A stretch of DNA of 64,000 nt, from assembly GCF_025751515.1 (NCBI RefSeq), contig NZ_JAOWLE010000001.1, positions 1 to 64,000 on the forward strand, written 5' to 3'. Within the stretch, counting starts at the first letter, position 1, and each line of letters begins with the position of its first letter. The translations under genes were made by a program, and so were the position numbers. The notes beneath the pieces were generated by a model, which searched no databases, was not told where the DNA came from, and was given only the letters and a program-made list of their open reading frames with translations. The DNA comes from Actibacterium sp. XHP0104. GTDB lineage: Bacteria > Pseudomonadota > Alphaproteobacteria > Rhodobacterales > Rhodobacteraceae. Shown in pieces: positions 49,896-62,156 of this stretch.

Positions 49896-50843
49896 CTAAA
49901 GCTCTGATACCGGGCTGCGAGGCAGCAGGCGTTTCACGTCCGCCAGGTGGCACAGCTCGGTCGCCTCGGTCATCACCGCCGCGCTGGCCGCGGCCGAGCC
50001 CCATTGCAGCGCCTCGGCCCAGTCGGCCCCGCGCGCCAATGCCAGCGTCAGCGCGCCCATGAAACTGTCGCCCGCGCCGACCTTGCTAAGCACCGGCACC
50101 TGGGCGGCGGCGACATGTAACTGCGTGTCCGCCGTGGCCAGAACCGCGCCATCGGCGCCGCGCGCGATGATCACCGCCCGCGCCGCGCCATGGGCGACCA
50201 GATCGGCGGCAAAGCCGGCGCTGTGGGATCGCTCGGGCAAGGGAAGGCCGACCAGCTCTTCGGCCTCGTGCTGATCCATGCGCAGCACCCACAGCCCGGT
50301 GCCCTCTGCCAGATGGGTCAGGGCGGCGCCCGACGTGTCGGCCAGCAGCTTGCCGCCGGCCCCGGTGACGGTGGCGATCAGCCGGTCCTGATAGTCGGGC
50401 GTCAGACCGGGCGGCAGGCTGCCGCTAAGCACGACCAGCGCGCCGGGCGTGACGGCCTGGGCCAGGGTGGCCAGCGCGCCCTCGGCCTCGGCCACGTCCC
50501 ATTGCGGGCCGGGCAGCACGAACCGGTATTGCCCGCCGGTGGCCTCATCGGTGACCGAGAGGCTTTCGCGCGTGTCGCCGTCAACGGGGATGGTGATCGT
50601 GTCGATCCCGGCATGGGCCAGCAGATGCCCCAGCCGCGCGCCCGTCGGCCCGCCAAGCGCGACCAGCGCGCGCGAGCTGCCGCCCAGTTCGGTGATCACG
50701 CGCGACACGTTGATGCCGCCCCCGCCCGGATCGGTGCGCGGCGCGGTGCAGCGCAGCTTGGGGCCGGGCGTCACGGCAGGGGCGCTGGCCGAAAGGTCCA
50801 GCGCGGGGTTCAGGGTCACGGTCAGGATCGGGCTATGGGTCAT
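49896..50843 (-). CDS. PfkB-family sugar kinase (1-phosphofructokinase-like)
   Basis: The 315-residue ribokinase-fold kinase starts with LTVTLNPALDLSA, the N-terminal signature of the FruK/PfkB/LacC group, has GGGGINVSRV, and ends with the catalytic anion-hole VGAGDSFMGAL. It phosphorylates a sugar phosphate such as fructose 1- or 6-phosphate, or tagatose 6-phosphate. No phosphotransferase genes are near, so a minor phosphofructokinase role (PfkB) is as likely as FruK. It is convergent with nadE. Confidence 0.85.
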   Translation of the reverse strand: MTHSPILTVTLNPALDLSASAPAVTPGPKLRCTAPRTDPGGGGINVSRVITELGGSSRALVALGGPTGARLGHLLAHAGIDTITIPVDGDTRESLSVTDEATGGQYRFVLPGPQWDVAEAEGALATLAQAVTPGALVVLSGSLPPGLTPDYQDRLIATVTGAGGKLLADTSGAALTHLAEGTGLWVLRMDQHEAEELVGLPLPERSHSAGFAADLVAHGAARAVIIARGADGAVLATADTQLHVAAAQVPVLSKVGAGDSFMGALTLALARGADWAEALQWGSAAASAAVMTEATELCHLADVKRLLPRSPVSEL

Positions 50844-50893
50844 GCCGCCACACTGCCCTCAGGCGCGGCAAAACCCAAGCCCCGATCCGCGCC

Positions 50894-51826
50894 TCAGCCG
50901 CTGGCCATCATCATCTGATACTGACCGGGCAGATAGCGAAACCCATCGCCCTCGGCCTGAACGAAACCGACGGCGGGGAAGGGCATGTGATAGCCGATGA
51001 AGGGCACCCCGTCGGCGGCCATCATGCCCAGCATCTTGCGCCGGGTCGCGGCGGCGGCGGGTTTGTCCATGTCGAACTTGACCTCCCAATCGGGATAGCC
51101 CAGCGACCAGACATAATGGTTGGCGAAATCGGCGCCCAGCACCAACTGCTTGCCGTCACTTTCCAGCATGTAGGCCATGTGGCCCGGCGTGTGGCCAAAG
51201 GCGGCCATGGCGGTGATACCCGAGGCGACGCTGCCGCCATCACCCAGAAAGGCGGTTTTCTCGGCCAGCGGGCGCATCTTGGCGTCGAATGTTTCGTTGC
51301 CCATGGCGGCCCAGGCGTCGAATTCGACCTGGCCCGTCAGATAGCGCGCATTGGCGAAAGTCGCGCCGGCCTCGCCGATCAGCCCGCCAACATGGTCGCC
51401 ATGCATATGGGTGATGACCACCGTGTCCACCTGATCGGGGCTGTATCCTGCCGCCGCAAGGGCTGCGGTGATTCCGGCCGGGTTCAGCCCGGTGTCGAAC
51501 AGGATCAGCTCGGCCCCGGTGTTGACCAGCGTGGGGGTAAAATAGAACTGGGCCATGTCGGTCGGAATGTGGAACGGGGCCGAGGCCTCGGCAAAGGTCT
51601 GATCATCGACATCGAGGCCAAAGATCGTGTGCGGGTCGGGCACCGTGCGGGTGCCGGCCAGCAGGGTTGTTACCTCGAATCCGCCCAGCTTGAACCGGAA
51701 ATAGGGGGGTATCGACATGCCCGCCATGGGCGCGGCCGCCTGTGCGGCGCGGATCGGCATCGCGGCAAGCGGGGCCGCCGCCCCGGCCAGCAGCAGGCCG
51801 CGGCGTGTCAGGGTGGTATGGGTCAT
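50894..51826 (-). CDS. Tat-exported metallo-beta-lactamase-fold hydrolase
   Basis: The 310-residue protein has a twin-arginine signal (LTRRGLLLAGAAAPLAA, residues 6-22) so it is exported folded with its metals. The MBL motifs are ITHMHGDHVGG (HxHxDH), the later His of FGHTPGHMAYML, and LGADFANHYV. The family includes lactonases and other hydrolases; the substrate is unknown. ATG at 51826 follows GGGAGGA; a frame to 51979 is a shadow. It is divergent from gltX. Confidence 0.88.
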   Translation of the reverse strand: MTHTTLTRRGLLLAGAAAPLAAMPIRAAQAAAPMAGMSIPPYFRFKLGGFEVTTLLAGTRTVPDPHTIFGLDVDDQTFAEASAPFHIPTDMAQFYFTPTLVNTGAELILFDTGLNPAGITAALAAAGYSPDQVDTVVITHMHGDHVGGLIGEAGATFANARYLTGQVEFDAWAAMGNETFDAKMRPLAEKTAFLGDGGSVASGITAMAAFGHTPGHMAYMLESDGKQLVLGADFANHYVWSLGYPDWEVKFDMDKPAAAATRRKMLGMMAADGVPFIGYHMPFPAVGFVQAEGDGFRYLPGQYQMMMASG

Positions 51827-51978
51827 GGGTGTCCTCCCGTTGGAATCTCTCCCGCAAAGGTAGCATATCCGCGCCGTTTGCAGCCTCACATAGGCGCGAC
51901 CGGCCCCTTCCGCCGAGGCGCGGATATGGACAAATGCCGCATCATGTGAAACAGCGTGCCCCGACCCAGGAGACCGCA

Positions 51979-53298
51979 ATGACCGTTACCCGTTTCGCCC
52001 CGTCGCCCACCGGCTATATCCATGTTGGCAACCTGCGCACCGCGCTGTTCAACTATCTGATCACCCGCAAGGCCGGCGGCACCTTCATCCTGCGCCTCGA
52101 CGATACCGATCCCGAGCGATCGAAGCAGGAATATGCCGACGCGATCCAGGAAGATCTGGAATGGCTGGGCCTGACCTGGGACCGTGTGGAAAAACAGTCC
52201 GACCGGCTGGACCGCTATGAGCAAGCCGCGCAGGATCTGCGCGACAAGGGCCGGTTCTACGAATGCTTTGAGACCCCGACCGAGCTGGACCTCAAGCGCA
52301 AGAAACAGCTGAACATGGGCAAGCCGCCGGTCTATGACCGCGCCGCGCTGGCGCTGTCGGATGTCGACAAGGACAAGCTGCGCGCCGAGCGCGGCGATGG
52401 CCACTGGCGCTTCATGCTCGACCAGGAACGGATCGAATGGACCGACGGCATCCTGGGCGACCTGTCTATTGACGCCGCCAGCGTGTCCGACCCGGTGCTG
52501 ATCCGCGGCGACGGGCAGTTCCTTTATACGCTGGCCTCGGTCTGCGATGACATCGACTTTGGCATCACCCATGTGGTGCGCGGGTCGGATCACGTGACCA
52601 ATACCGCAACCCAGATCCAGATCATCCAGGCGCTGGGCGGCACGGTGCCCAGCTTTGCCCACCATTCGCTGCTGACCGGCCCCCAGGGCGAGGCGCTGTC
52701 GAAACGCCTGGGCACGCTCAGCCTGCGCGACCTGCGCGCCCAGGGTGTCGAACCGATGGCGCTGCTCAGCCTGATGGCGCGGCTTGGCTCCAGCCAACCG
52801 GTCGAGCTGTGCTCCAGCATCGACGAGCTGGTCGAAGGGTTCGATATCGCCAATTTCGGCGCCGCGCCGACCAAGTTCGACATGAACGACCTCTTCCCGC
52901 TGACCGCGCGTGTGCTCAGCAATCTGCCGTTCGAGGCCGTCGCCGATGACGTGGCCGCGCTGGGCGTGCCCTCTGACCGGGCCCAGGCCTTTTGGGACGT
53001 CGTGCGCGAAAACATCACCGTCAAGGCGGACATGGCCGAGTGGTGGTCGTTGTTCCTCAACGGCGCGACCCCGATGATCGACGACGAAGACCGCGATTTC
53101 GTGGCCCAGGCCCTGTCGATGCTGCCCGAGCCGCCCTATAGCGCCCAAAGCTGGGCCGATTGGACCGCCGCCGTGAAAGAGGCCACGGGCCGCAAGGGCA
53201 AGGGCCTGTTCATGCCGCTGCGCAAGGCGGTGACCGGCCGCGCCCGCGGTCCGGAAATGGCCGACGTTCTGCCGCTGTTGCAGAAAAAACCGGGCTGA
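51979..53298 (+). CDS. gltX: Glutamyl-tRNA synthetase (GltX, alphaproteobacterial second type)
   Basis: The 439-residue class I synthetase has the HIGH-type motif YIHVGN in RFAPSPTGYIHVGNLRT and the KMSKS-type motif ALSKRLG, where the first Lys is replaced by Ala. It charges tRNA with glutamate. Many alphaproteobacteria carry two GltX copies, one serving tRNA-Gln before amidation by GatCAB. This copy resembles the ALSKRLG type. ATG at 51979 follows AGGAGAC; the open frame to 51742 is a shadow. A tRNA-Gln gene is present at 31698. Confidence 0.92.
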   Translation: MTVTRFAPSPTGYIHVGNLRTALFNYLITRKAGGTFILRLDDTDPERSKQEYADAIQEDLEWLGLTWDRVEKQSDRLDRYEQAAQDLRDKGRFYECFETPTELDLKRKKQLNMGKPPVYDRAALALSDVDKDKLRAERGDGHWRFMLDQERIEWTDGILGDLSIDAASVSDPVLIRGDGQFLYTLASVCDDIDFGITHVVRGSDHVTNTATQIQIIQALGGTVPSFAHHSLLTGPQGEALSKRLGTLSLRDLRAQGVEPMALLSLMARLGSSQPVELCSSIDELVEGFDIANFGAAPTKFDMNDLFPLTARVLSNLPFEAVADDVAALGVPSDRAQAFWDVVRENITVKADMAEWWSLFLNGATPMIDDEDRDFVAQALSMLPEPPYSAQSWADWTAAVKEATGRKGKGLFMPLRKAVTGRARGPEMADVLPLLQKKPG

Positions 53299-53320
53299 TT
53301 TCTTCTTCGTGAAAATATCC

Positions 53321-53350
53321 CCGCCGGAGGCATAAAGTTGTCCCCGGCGG
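53321..53350 (+). terminator. Inverted repeat after gltX
   Basis: CCGCCGG (53321-53327) and CCGGCGG (53344-53350) form a 7-bp stem with a 16-nt loop between convergent gltX and the next gene. The preceding AAAATATCC could help ending on the minus strand. Confidence 0.4.
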
Positions 53351-53352
53351 CC

Positions 53353-53913
53353 TCAGGCGCGCCGCAGGATGGTCGCGCCCAGCCGCGCCAGCTGCGCGTC
53401 GACATAATCGCGCTCGTCGCCAGTCAGGCGCTGATGGCGCGGATAGATCGGCTCGGCCCGGTCATCCAGAACGGGCGCGTCCCAGCCGTCTGTCGTGGCG
53501 ATGAACCTGTCGGCGCCCGCAACCCCGTATTCGCGCAGATAGCCCTGCATCACCACGTCGATATAGCTTAGCAAGATCGGGTGGCGAATGTCGGGCGGCT
53601 CGGAATGTTCGGGGGCGATGGCATAGATCTGCACTTCGCGCGCCTCGGCATGAACGGGGCCGGCAACCGGGTGGCGCAGATAGGCCCGTTCACGCGCGTC
53701 GAGCGCAGCCCAGTCATGGCCCGGCACCGCCGCGATCAGCCCGTCGATCTCGCCCGCCGCATCGGGCACGGCGCTGAGATAGGCCAGCTTGCGCAGCCGG
53801 GTGTGCCGCCAGGCCCGCCGCCAGCCGCGCACGGTTGCCGGATAGGCGCGCGCATAATCATGCGTGGCGCGGTTCACCAGCGAACCATATCCAAAGAAGA
53901 ACGGGTCAGACAT
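53353..53913 (-). CDS. Gamma-glutamylcyclotransferase-like protein
   Basis: The 186-residue protein starts MSDPFFFGYGSLVNRATHDY with the YGSL motif that binds the product in the GGCT fold. This superfamily includes gamma-glutamylcyclotransferase, AIG2-like and ChaC enzymes acting on glutathione or gamma-glutamyl amines. A Glu in the middle (VAGPVHAEAREVQIYAIA) is in the region where the catalytic Glu is found, but I cannot assign it firmly. ATG at 53913; a longer frame to 54222 would overlap the glycine riboswitch. Confidence 0.75.
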   Translation of the reverse strand: MSDPFFFGYGSLVNRATHDYARAYPATVRGWRRAWRHTRLRKLAYLSAVPDAAGEIDGLIAAVPGHDWAALDARERAYLRHPVAGPVHAEAREVQIYAIAPEHSEPPDIRHPILLSYIDVVMQGYLREYGVAGADRFIATTDGWDAPVLDDRAEPIYPRHQRLTGDERDYVDAQLARLGATILRRA

Positions 53914-53990
53914 GGCCGCAGGATCACCGCGCGCGGATATGATTGCAAGCTCTTGCCCCCGGCCTTGGGCTTGGCTACTGTCCCTTGTGT

Positions 53991-54140
53991 CTGCTGCGGG
54001 AGAATCTGGCCCGCGCCAGTGCCGAAGGAGCAACCGCCCCGGTAAACTCTCAGGCCAAAGGACGGCAGCGGACCAACAAACTCTGGAGAGTGGCGCTTGC
54101 GCCCGCCGAAGGGATAACGATCTCAGGCGAAAGGACAGAG
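53991..54140 (+). promoter_or_regulatory. Tandem glycine riboswitch
   Basis: Two aptamers are in series before gcvT. The first (53991-54067) has GCGGGAGAA, GCCGAAGGAGCAA and CTCTCAGGCCAAAGGAC. The second (54081-54140) has CTGGAGAG, GCCGAAGGG and ATCTCAGGCGAAAGGACAG. A 13-base linker separates them. Glycine should turn on the gcvTHP genes. Confidence 0.95.
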
Positions 54141-54207
54141 GGGGCATCTTTCGGGCGGCTAAAGCCGTCGGTTCACTGGGCCAATGGCCATAACAGGGGG
54201 ATGCCGC

Positions 54208-55338
54208 ATGACCGCGTTGCAACGCACGGGGCTATTTGATCTGCATGTCGAACTGGGCGCCAAGATGGTGCCTTTCGCGGGCTATGAGATGCCCGTGCAA
54301 TACAAGCCCGGCGTGATGAAGGAACATCTGCACACCCGCGCCGCCGCCGGGCTGTTCGATGTCAGCCATATGGGGCAGGTCATCTTGCGGCCCAGATCCG
54401 GCGATCTGGCCGATGCGGCGCTTGCGCTGGAAACGCTGGTGCCGGTCGACATTCTGGCACTGAAAGAGGGCCGCCAGCGCTATGCGATGTTCACCAATGA
54501 CGCGGGCGGTATTCTGGATGACCTGATGGTGGCGTCGCGGGGCGATCACCTGTTCCTGGTGGTCAACGCGGCCTGCAAGGCGGATGACATCGCCCATCTG
54601 CGCGCCCATCTGTCGGATGCCTGCGAGATCGAGGAAATCTCTGATCGCGCGCTGTTGGCGCTGCAAGGCCCGGCCGCCGAGACGGCGCTGGCGGCCCATG
54701 TGCCCGGTGTTGCCGACATGAAATTCATGGATGTTCGCACATTCGACACCGCGTTCGGTGCGCTTTGGGTGTCGCGTTCGGGCTATACGGGCGAGGACGG
54801 GTTTGAAATCTCGGTGCCGGCCGATCAGGTCGTTGCGCTGGCCCGCGCCTTGCTGGCGGATGAGGCGGTTGAGCCCATCGGCCTTGGCGCCCGCGATAGC
54901 CTGCGGCTGGAGGCCGGGCTGTGCCTTTACGGCCATGACATCGACACTACCACCACGCCGGTCGAGGCCGCGCTGACCTGGGCGATCCAGAAATCACGCC
55001 GCACGGGTGGCGCGCGGGCTGGGGGCTTTCCGGGGGCGGCGCAGATTCTGGGCCAGTTCGACACTGGCGCGCCCCGCACACGCGTGGGTCTGCGCCCCGA
55101 AGGCCGCGCGCCGATGCGCGAAGGCACGCTGCTGTTTGACGATGCGAATGCCGCCGATCCCATCGGCGCGGTGACCTCGGGCGGGTTCGGCCCGTCGGTC
55201 GAGGCGCCGATTTCCATGGGCTATGTCGCGTCCGGGCAAGCATCGGACGGCACCATCATTTATGGCGAGGTCAGGGGCAAACGCCTGCCCGCTGTCATCA
55301 CGGCGCTGCCGTTCCGGCCCGCCACCTATAAACGTTGA
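54208..55338 (+). CDS. gcvT: Glycine cleavage system T protein (aminomethyltransferase)
   Basis: The 376-residue protein starts [28 protein letters not shown] and contains [10 protein letters not shown] and [12 protein letters not shown], typical of GcvT. It moves the aminomethyl carbon from GcvH to tetrahydrofolate and releases ammonia. ATG at 54208 follows AGGGGG at 54195; an out-of-frame ATG at 54201 lies between. It heads gcvT-gcvH-gcvP and sits under a glycine riboswitch. Confidence 0.96.
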   Translation: MTALQRTGLFDLHVELGAKMVPFAGYEMPVQYKPGVMKEHLHTRAAAGLFDVSHMGQVILRPRSGDLADAALALETLVPVDILALKEGRQRYAMFTNDAGGILDDLMVASRGDHLFLVVNAACKADDIAHLRAHLSDACEIEEISDRALLALQGPAAETALAAHVPGVADMKFMDVRTFDTAFGALWVSRSGYTGEDGFEISVPADQVVALARALLADEAVEPIGLGARDSLRLEAGLCLYGHDIDTTTTPVEAALTWAIQKSRRTGGARAGGFPGAAQILGQFDTGAPRTRVGLRPEGRAPMREGTLLFDDANAADPIGAVTSGGFGPSVEAPISMGYVASGQASDGTIIYGEVRGKRLPAVITALPFRPATYKR

Positions 55339-55349
55339 GGGATACACAT

Positions 55350-55709
55350 ATGAAATACACCGAAGAACATGAATGGCTGCTGGTCGATGGGGACGTGGTT
55401 GTCGTGGGCATCACCGCCCATGCCGCCGAACAGCTGGGCGATATCGTTTTCATCGAACTGCCCGAAGAGGGCGCGACCGTGTCGAAGGATGACGAGATCG
55501 TGGTGATCGAAAGCGTCAAGGCCGCGTCTGACATTCTGGCCCCGCTGGACGGCGAGATCGTCGAGGTCAACGAGGCCATCGTCGAGAACCCCGCCATGGT
55601 GAATGAAGATGCCGAAGGCGAGGCCTGGTTCTTCAAGATGAAGGTCGAGGATCTGTCAGCCCTGGATGAGCTGATGGACGAGGCCGAATACAAAGACTTT
55701 ATCGGATAA
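55350..55709 (+). CDS. gcvH: Glycine cleavage system H protein
   Basis: The 119-residue lipoyl carrier protein starts [10 protein letters not shown] and has the lipoylated lysine in [15 protein letters not shown]. It shuttles the methylamine group between the P and T proteins. It is 11 bases after gcvT and 13 before gcvP, and starts at the ATG at 55350 after GAGGGAT; a TTG at 55335 is unlikely. Confidence 0.95.
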   Translation: MKYTEEHEWLLVDGDVVVVGITAHAAEQLGDIVFIELPEEGATVSKDDEIVVIESVKAASDILAPLDGEIVEVNEAIVENPAMVNEDAEGEAWFFKMKVEDLSALDELMDEAEYKDFIG

Positions 55710-55722
55710 GCCGGAGCGCACG

Positions 55723-58572
55723 ATGCCCTTTACCCTCACCGATTACGAACCTTACGATTTCGCCAACCGGCGCCATATCGGCCCCTCGCCCGAGGAAATG
55801 GCCGAGATGTTCAAGGTGGTGGGGGTGTCGGGGCTGGACGAGCTGATCGACCAGACCGTGCCGCGCAGCATCCGCCAGGCAGCGCCCTTGGCCTATGGCA
55901 AGCCCAAGTCCGAGCGCGAGCTGATCTGGCATCTGCGCAACGTGGCGAAAAAGAACCGGGTGTTCACCACCATGATCGGGCAGGGGTTCTTCGGCACCGT
56001 CACGCCGCCCGCGATCCAGCGTAACATCCTGGAAAACCCGGCCTGGTATACCGCCTATACGCCCTATCAGCCCGAGATCAGCCAGGGCCGGCTAGAGGCA
56101 TTGCTGAACTATCAGACCATGGTCAGCGACCTGACCGGGCTGGAGGTGGCGAACGCGTCCTTGCTGGACGAGGCCACCGCCTGTGCCGAGGCGATGACCA
56201 TGGCGCAGCGCGTGGCGAAATCAAAGGCGCAGGCGTTCTTTGTCGATGAAAACTGCCACCCGCAGAACATCGCCGTGATCCAGACGCGGGCCGAGCCGCT
56301 GGATATCGAGGTGATCGTCGGCGCGCCCGAGGATCTGAACCCCGAACAGGTGTTCGGCGCGATCTTCCAGTATCCCGGCACGCATGGCCATGTGCGCGAT
56401 TTCACCGATCAGATCGCGGCCCTGCACGCGGCCAATGCGCTGGGCATCGTTGTGGCCGATCCGATGGCGCTGACCCTGCTGAAAGAGCCGGGCGCGATGG
56501 GCGCCGATATCGCCGTGGGCAGCACCCAGCGGTTCGGCGTGCCGATGGGCTATGGTGGCCCGCACGCGGCCTATATGGCCTGCCGCGACGCCTATAAACG
56601 CGCGATGCCGGGCCGGATTGTCGGGGTCAGCATCGACGCGCGCGGCAACAAGGCCTATCGCCTGGCGCTGCAAACCCGCGAGCAGCATATCCGCCGCGAA
56701 AAGGCCACCAGCAACGTCTGCACCGCGCAGGCCCTGCTGGCGGTGATGGCCGGGTTTTACGCGGTGTTCCACGGGCCCAAGGGGCTGAAGGCCATCGCGC
56801 AGCGCATTCATTCGAAAACCTGCCGTCTGGCCGAGGTGCTGCGCGACCATGGCTTTGCGGTTGAACCCGAGGTGTTTTTCGACACCGTCACCGTCGAGGT
56901 CGGCCCGATGCAGGGCGTGATCTTGCGCAATGCTCAGGCGAACCAGATCAACCTGCGCAAGGTGGGCAAGACCAAGGTCGGGATCTCGCTTGATGAAACC
57001 ACGCGCTGGCAAAGCGTGGTGGATGTCTGGTCGGCCTTTGGCATCGAGGACGTGCCCGAGGATCGCAGCCGCAAGTTCACCATTCCCGCCCCGCATCTGC
57101 GCGACAGCGATTACCTGACCCATCCGGTGTTCCAGATGAACCGCGCCGAGACCGAGATGATGCGCTATATGCGCCGTCTGGCCGACCGCGACCTGGCGCT
57201 GGACCGCGCGATGATCCCGCTGGGCAGCTGCACGATGAAGCTGAACGCCGCGGTCGAGATGATGCCGATCAGCTGGCCTGAATTTGCCCATCTGCACCCG
57301 TTTGCTCCCGCCGATCAGGCGCAGGGCTATGCCGAGGTGGTGCAGGGGCTGGGCGCGATTCTGTGCCAGGCCACCGGCTATGACGCCATGTCGATGCAGC
57401 CCAATTCGGGCGCGCAGGGCGAATATGCGGGGCTGCTGACCATTCTGGCCTATCACAAGGCGCGCGGCGACGGGCACCGCAAGATCTGCCTGATCCCGGT
57501 CTCGGCCCATGGCACCAACCCAGCCAGCGCCCATATGGCGGGCATGAAGGTGGTGCCGGTGAAATCGTCGGAAAACGGCGATATCGACCTGGCCGATTTC
57601 CGCGCCAAGGCCGAGGCCGCCGGCGATAATCTGGCCGCCTGCATGATCACCTATCCCTCGACCCATGGCGTGTTCGAGGAAACCGTGCGCGAGGTCTGCG
57701 AGATCACCCACCAGCATGGCGGGCAGGTCTATCTGGACGGCGCCAACCTGAACGCGCTGGTCGGGCTGGTGAAACCCGGCGAGATCGGCGCCGATGTCAG
57801 CCATCTCAACCTGCACAAGACATTTGCCATTCCGCATGGCGGCGGTGGCCCCGGCATGGGGCCGATTGGCGTCAAGGCGCATCTAGAGCCCTATCTGCCC
57901 GGTCATCCCGAAACCGGCGGGGCCGAGGGGCCGGTGTCGGCCTCGCCCTATGGCTCGGCGTCGATCCTGCTGATTTCCTATGCCTATTGCCTGGCGATGG
58001 GCGGTGCGGGGCTGACGCAGGCGACCAAGCTGGCGATCCTCAATGCCAATTACATCGCCAAGCGGCTGGAAGGGGCCTATGACATCCTCTTCAAGGGGCA
58101 GGGCGGGCGCGTCGCGCATGAATGCATCCTTGATACCCGGCCCTTTGCTGACAGCGGCGGCATCACCGTCGATGACATCGCCAAGCGCCTGATCGACAAC
58201 GGGTTTCACGCCCCGACCATGAGCTGGCCGGTGGCGGGCACGCTGATGGTCGAACCGACCGAGTCGGAAACCAAGGCCGAGCTCGACCGGTTCTGCGACG
58301 CCATGCTGGCGATCCGCGAGGAAATCCGCGCCGTCGAGGCGGGCGAGATCGACCCTCAGAACAACCCGCTGAAACACGCGCCGCATACGGTCAACGATCT
58401 GGTGGCCGACTGGGATCGCCCCTATAGCCGCGAGCAGGGATGCTTTCCGCCGGGGTCGTTCCGCGTCGATAAATACTGGCCGCCGGTGGGCCGGGTCGAT
58501 AACGTCTTTGGCGACCGCAACCTGGTGTGCATCTGCCCGCCGGTCAGCGACTATGCGGATGCCGCCGAATAG
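55723..58572 (+). CDS. gcvP: Glycine dehydrogenase (decarboxylating), P protein
   Basis: The 949-residue single-chain P protein decarboxylates glycine with pyridoxal phosphate. Its N-terminal half starts with [10 protein letters not shown] and the C-terminal half carries the PLP lysine in [17 protein letters not shown]. The length matches the fused bacterial form, not the split GcvPA/PB type. It ends the gcvTHP operon. The L protein (Lpd) seen at the window start could serve it if no second copy exists. Confidence 0.97.
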   Translation: MPFTLTDYEPYDFANRRHIGPSPEEMAEMFKVVGVSGLDELIDQTVPRSIRQAAPLAYGKPKSERELIWHLRNVAKKNRVFTTMIGQGFFGTVTPPAIQRNILENPAWYTAYTPYQPEISQGRLEALLNYQTMVSDLTGLEVANASLLDEATACAEAMTMAQRVAKSKAQAFFVDENCHPQNIAVIQTRAEPLDIEVIVGAPEDLNPEQVFGAIFQYPGTHGHVRDFTDQIAALHAANALGIVVADPMALTLLKEPGAMGADIAVGSTQRFGVPMGYGGPHAAYMACRDAYKRAMPGRIVGVSIDARGNKAYRLALQTREQHIRREKATSNVCTAQALLAVMAGFYAVFHGPKGLKAIAQRIHSKTCRLAEVLRDHGFAVEPEVFFDTVTVEVGPMQGVILRNAQANQINLRKVGKTKVGISLDETTRWQSVVDVWSAFGIEDVPEDRSRKFTIPAPHLRDSDYLTHPVFQMNRAETEMMRYMRRLADRDLALDRAMIPLGSCTMKLNAAVEMMPISWPEFAHLHPFAPADQAQGYAEVVQGLGAILCQATGYDAMSMQPNSGAQGEYAGLLTILAYHKARGDGHRKICLIPVSAHGTNPASAHMAGMKVVPVKSSENGDIDLADFRAKAEAAGDNLAACMITYPSTHGVFEETVREVCEITHQHGGQVYLDGANLNALVGLVKPGEIGADVSHLNLHKTFAIPHGGGGPGMGPIGVKAHLEPYLPGHPETGGAEGPVSASPYGSASILLISYAYCLAMGGAGLTQATKLAILNANYIAKRLEGAYDILFKGQGGRVAHECILDTRPFADSGGITVDDIAKRLIDNGFHAPTMSWPVAGTLMVEPTESETKAELDRFCDAMLAIREEIRAVEAGEIDPQNNPLKHAPHTVNDLVADWDRPYSREQGCFPPGSFRVDKYWPPVGRVDNVFGDRNLVCICPPVSDYADAAE

Positions 58573-58637
58573 GGCTTGTGCGGGCCGGGGTGGCCCCACA
58601 TATATTCCGTAACTGGAATTTGAATGAGGGGGCCGCC

Positions 58638-59080
58638 ATGGCCGAGAACGTCAAGCTCGTATGTCTGGAATGCGAAGCCACCAACCGTGTGCCCGCCGCC
58701 AAGCTGGGGGCGGGGCCGAAATGCGGCACTTGCGGCGCCAAGCTGGTGGATGGCAAGGTGCGCCCGCTGGATCTGAAAACGCTGCTGAAGGCGGCGAAAA
58801 GCGATGACCTGCCGCTGCTGGTCGATTTCTGGGCGCCGTGGTGCGGGCCGTGCCGCCAGATGGCGCCGCAGTTTCAGCAGGCCTCGCAGAACCTGGCGCC
58901 CAATGTGCGCTTTGCCAAGATCGATACCCAGTCAAACCCCGATGCCACGGTCCGGTTCAACATCCGCGGCATCCCGCATCTGATCCTGTTCCAGAACGGC
59001 CGCGAATTCGCCCGCCTGGCCGGTGCCCGCCCGGCTGCGGCGATCGAGGAGTTCGTGCGGCAGAATGTGCGGATGCCGGC

Positions 59081-59084
<4 letters not shown>
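58638..59084 (+). CDS. trxC: Thioredoxin 2 (zinc-finger thioredoxin)
   Basis: The 148-residue protein has an N-terminal zinc ribbon with Cys9, Cys12, Cys29 and Cys32 and then a thioredoxin domain with WCGPC at 68-72. This order is the hallmark of TrxC, a cytoplasmic disulfide reductase usually under OxyR control in other proteobacteria. ATG at 58638 follows GAGGGGG. The stop overlaps the convergent uvrB stop. Confidence 0.93.
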
Positions 59085-61255
<2,171 letters not shown>

Positions 61256-61399
61256 GGCGATTCCTTTGGCGATGTCCCAGATTTGATCTGTTTTTGTTCC
61301 GGTTCAAGAGGCTGGGCAATCTTTCCTGACACTGGTTTCGCTTGCGCTGGGCGCGTGAATTTTCCATAAGGAAACCGGAATCTTGAGGAGAGTCAGCCG

Positions 61400-61711
61400 A
61401 TGCGCGCACGTATCTACCGCCCCGCCCGCAACGCGATGCAATCCGGAACGGCGAAAACCCATCACTGGGTTCTGGAATATGCCGCCGACAGTGCGCGCGA
61501 CCTTGACCCCCTGATGGGCTGGACCGGGTCGTCGGATACCCAGACCCAGGTGCGTCTGCGCTTTGAAAGCAAAGAGGCCGCGCTGGCCTATGCTGCCGAC
61601 AAGGGCATCGAGGCTACCGTCACCGAGCCGCAGGGCCGCAAGCCCAACATCCGTCCCCGCGGCTATGGCGAAAACTTCGCCACCAACCGCCGCCAGGTCT
61701 GGACGCACTAA
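61400..61711 (+). CDS. NDUFS4-like NADH dehydrogenase accessory subunit (ETC complex I)
   Basis: The 103-residue protein matches the ETC complex I subunit conserved region: [14 protein letters not shown] at the start, the central [15 protein letters not shown] and the end [15 protein letters not shown]. In mitochondria the same family is NDUFS4, an 18 kDa accessory subunit; alphaproteobacteria carry it as a stand-alone gene. It is divergent from uvrB. GAGGAG precedes the ATG. Confidence 0.92.
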   Translation: MRARIYRPARNAMQSGTAKTHHWVLEYAADSARDLDPLMGWTGSSDTQTQVRLRFESKEAALAYAADKGIEATVTEPQGRKPNIRPRGYGENFATNRRQVWTH

Positions 61712-61735
61712 GCCCGGCAACAGCCTGATTTGATG

Positions 61736-61766
61736 ACGCCGCCCGCATAGCCGAGGCGGCGTTTTT
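61736..61766 (+). terminator. Intrinsic terminator after the NDUFS4-like gene
   Basis: ACGCCGCC (61736-61743) and GGCGGCGT (61755-61762) form an 8-bp stem; T at 61762-61766 makes a run of five. Confidence 0.88.
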
Positions 61767-61837
61767 CGTTGTGTCCGGGCGGCGCGGCACAAGCGGACGG
61801 CCCTGTCGGGGCGCGGTGATTTTCATGAAGGGGAAAG

Positions 61838-61914
61838 TGGTAGCGGAGGAGGGACTTGAACCCCCGACACGCGGATTATGATTCCGCTGCTCTAACCAAC
61901 TGAGCTACTCCGCC
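61838..61914 (-). tRNA. tRNA-Met(CAT), elongator type
   Basis: The minus strand gives a 77-nt tRNA: acceptor GGCGGAG, D-arm AGCTCAGTTGGTTAGAGC, anticodon loop ATCATAA with CAT, T-arm GGGTTCAAGTCCC, and CCA at the end. The acceptor lacks the initiator-type features. A lysidine-modified tRNA-Ile(CAT) cannot be excluded by eye. Confidence 0.85.
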
Positions 61915-61959
61915 ACAGGCGAGGGGCTGATTAGGCCGTCGGGGCGGAGGCGTCAAGTG

Positions 61960-61976
61960 GGAAATTGGCAATTTCC
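61960..61976. repeat. Short inverted repeat upstream of tRNA-Met
   Basis: GGAAATT and AATTTCC are separated by three bases (7-bp stem). It lies 45 bases upstream of the minus-strand tRNA and may be a promoter-linked site. It has no clear role. Confidence 0.35.
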
Positions 61977-62041
61977 GGCAGCGATTTGAAAACTTTGCCG
62001 GTCGTGTTTCGGGCCGCTTTGGCGCGCGGATTGGCGCCAGG

Positions 62042-62066
62042 GGGGAATATGCGCGCAATATGCCCC
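62042..62066. promoter_or_regulatory. Imperfect inverted repeat upstream of nadA
   Basis: GGGGAATATGCGC is followed by GCAATATGCCCC, a near palindrome 90 bases before nadA. Operators of NAD-synthesis repressors often sit here, but I cannot match a known one. Confidence 0.35.
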
Positions 62067-62156
62067 TGTTTTGCGGCTTCCGGCCTCTATTCAACTGGAA
62101 ACCGTGGGGCGTAGTGGTTAGATATGGCCCGATAGATCACGTTGGGGGGCCTGATA

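Noticed and set aside
53914-54207. A longer N-terminus for the GGCT-like gene up to 54222
   Set aside because: It would read through both glycine aptamers on the other strand; the YGSL motif is placed correctly from the ATG at 53913.
61960-61976. A transcription terminator at GGAAATT/AATTTCC
   Set aside because: The stem is AT-rich, short and lacks a T-run. It was kept only as an inverted repeat of unknown role.
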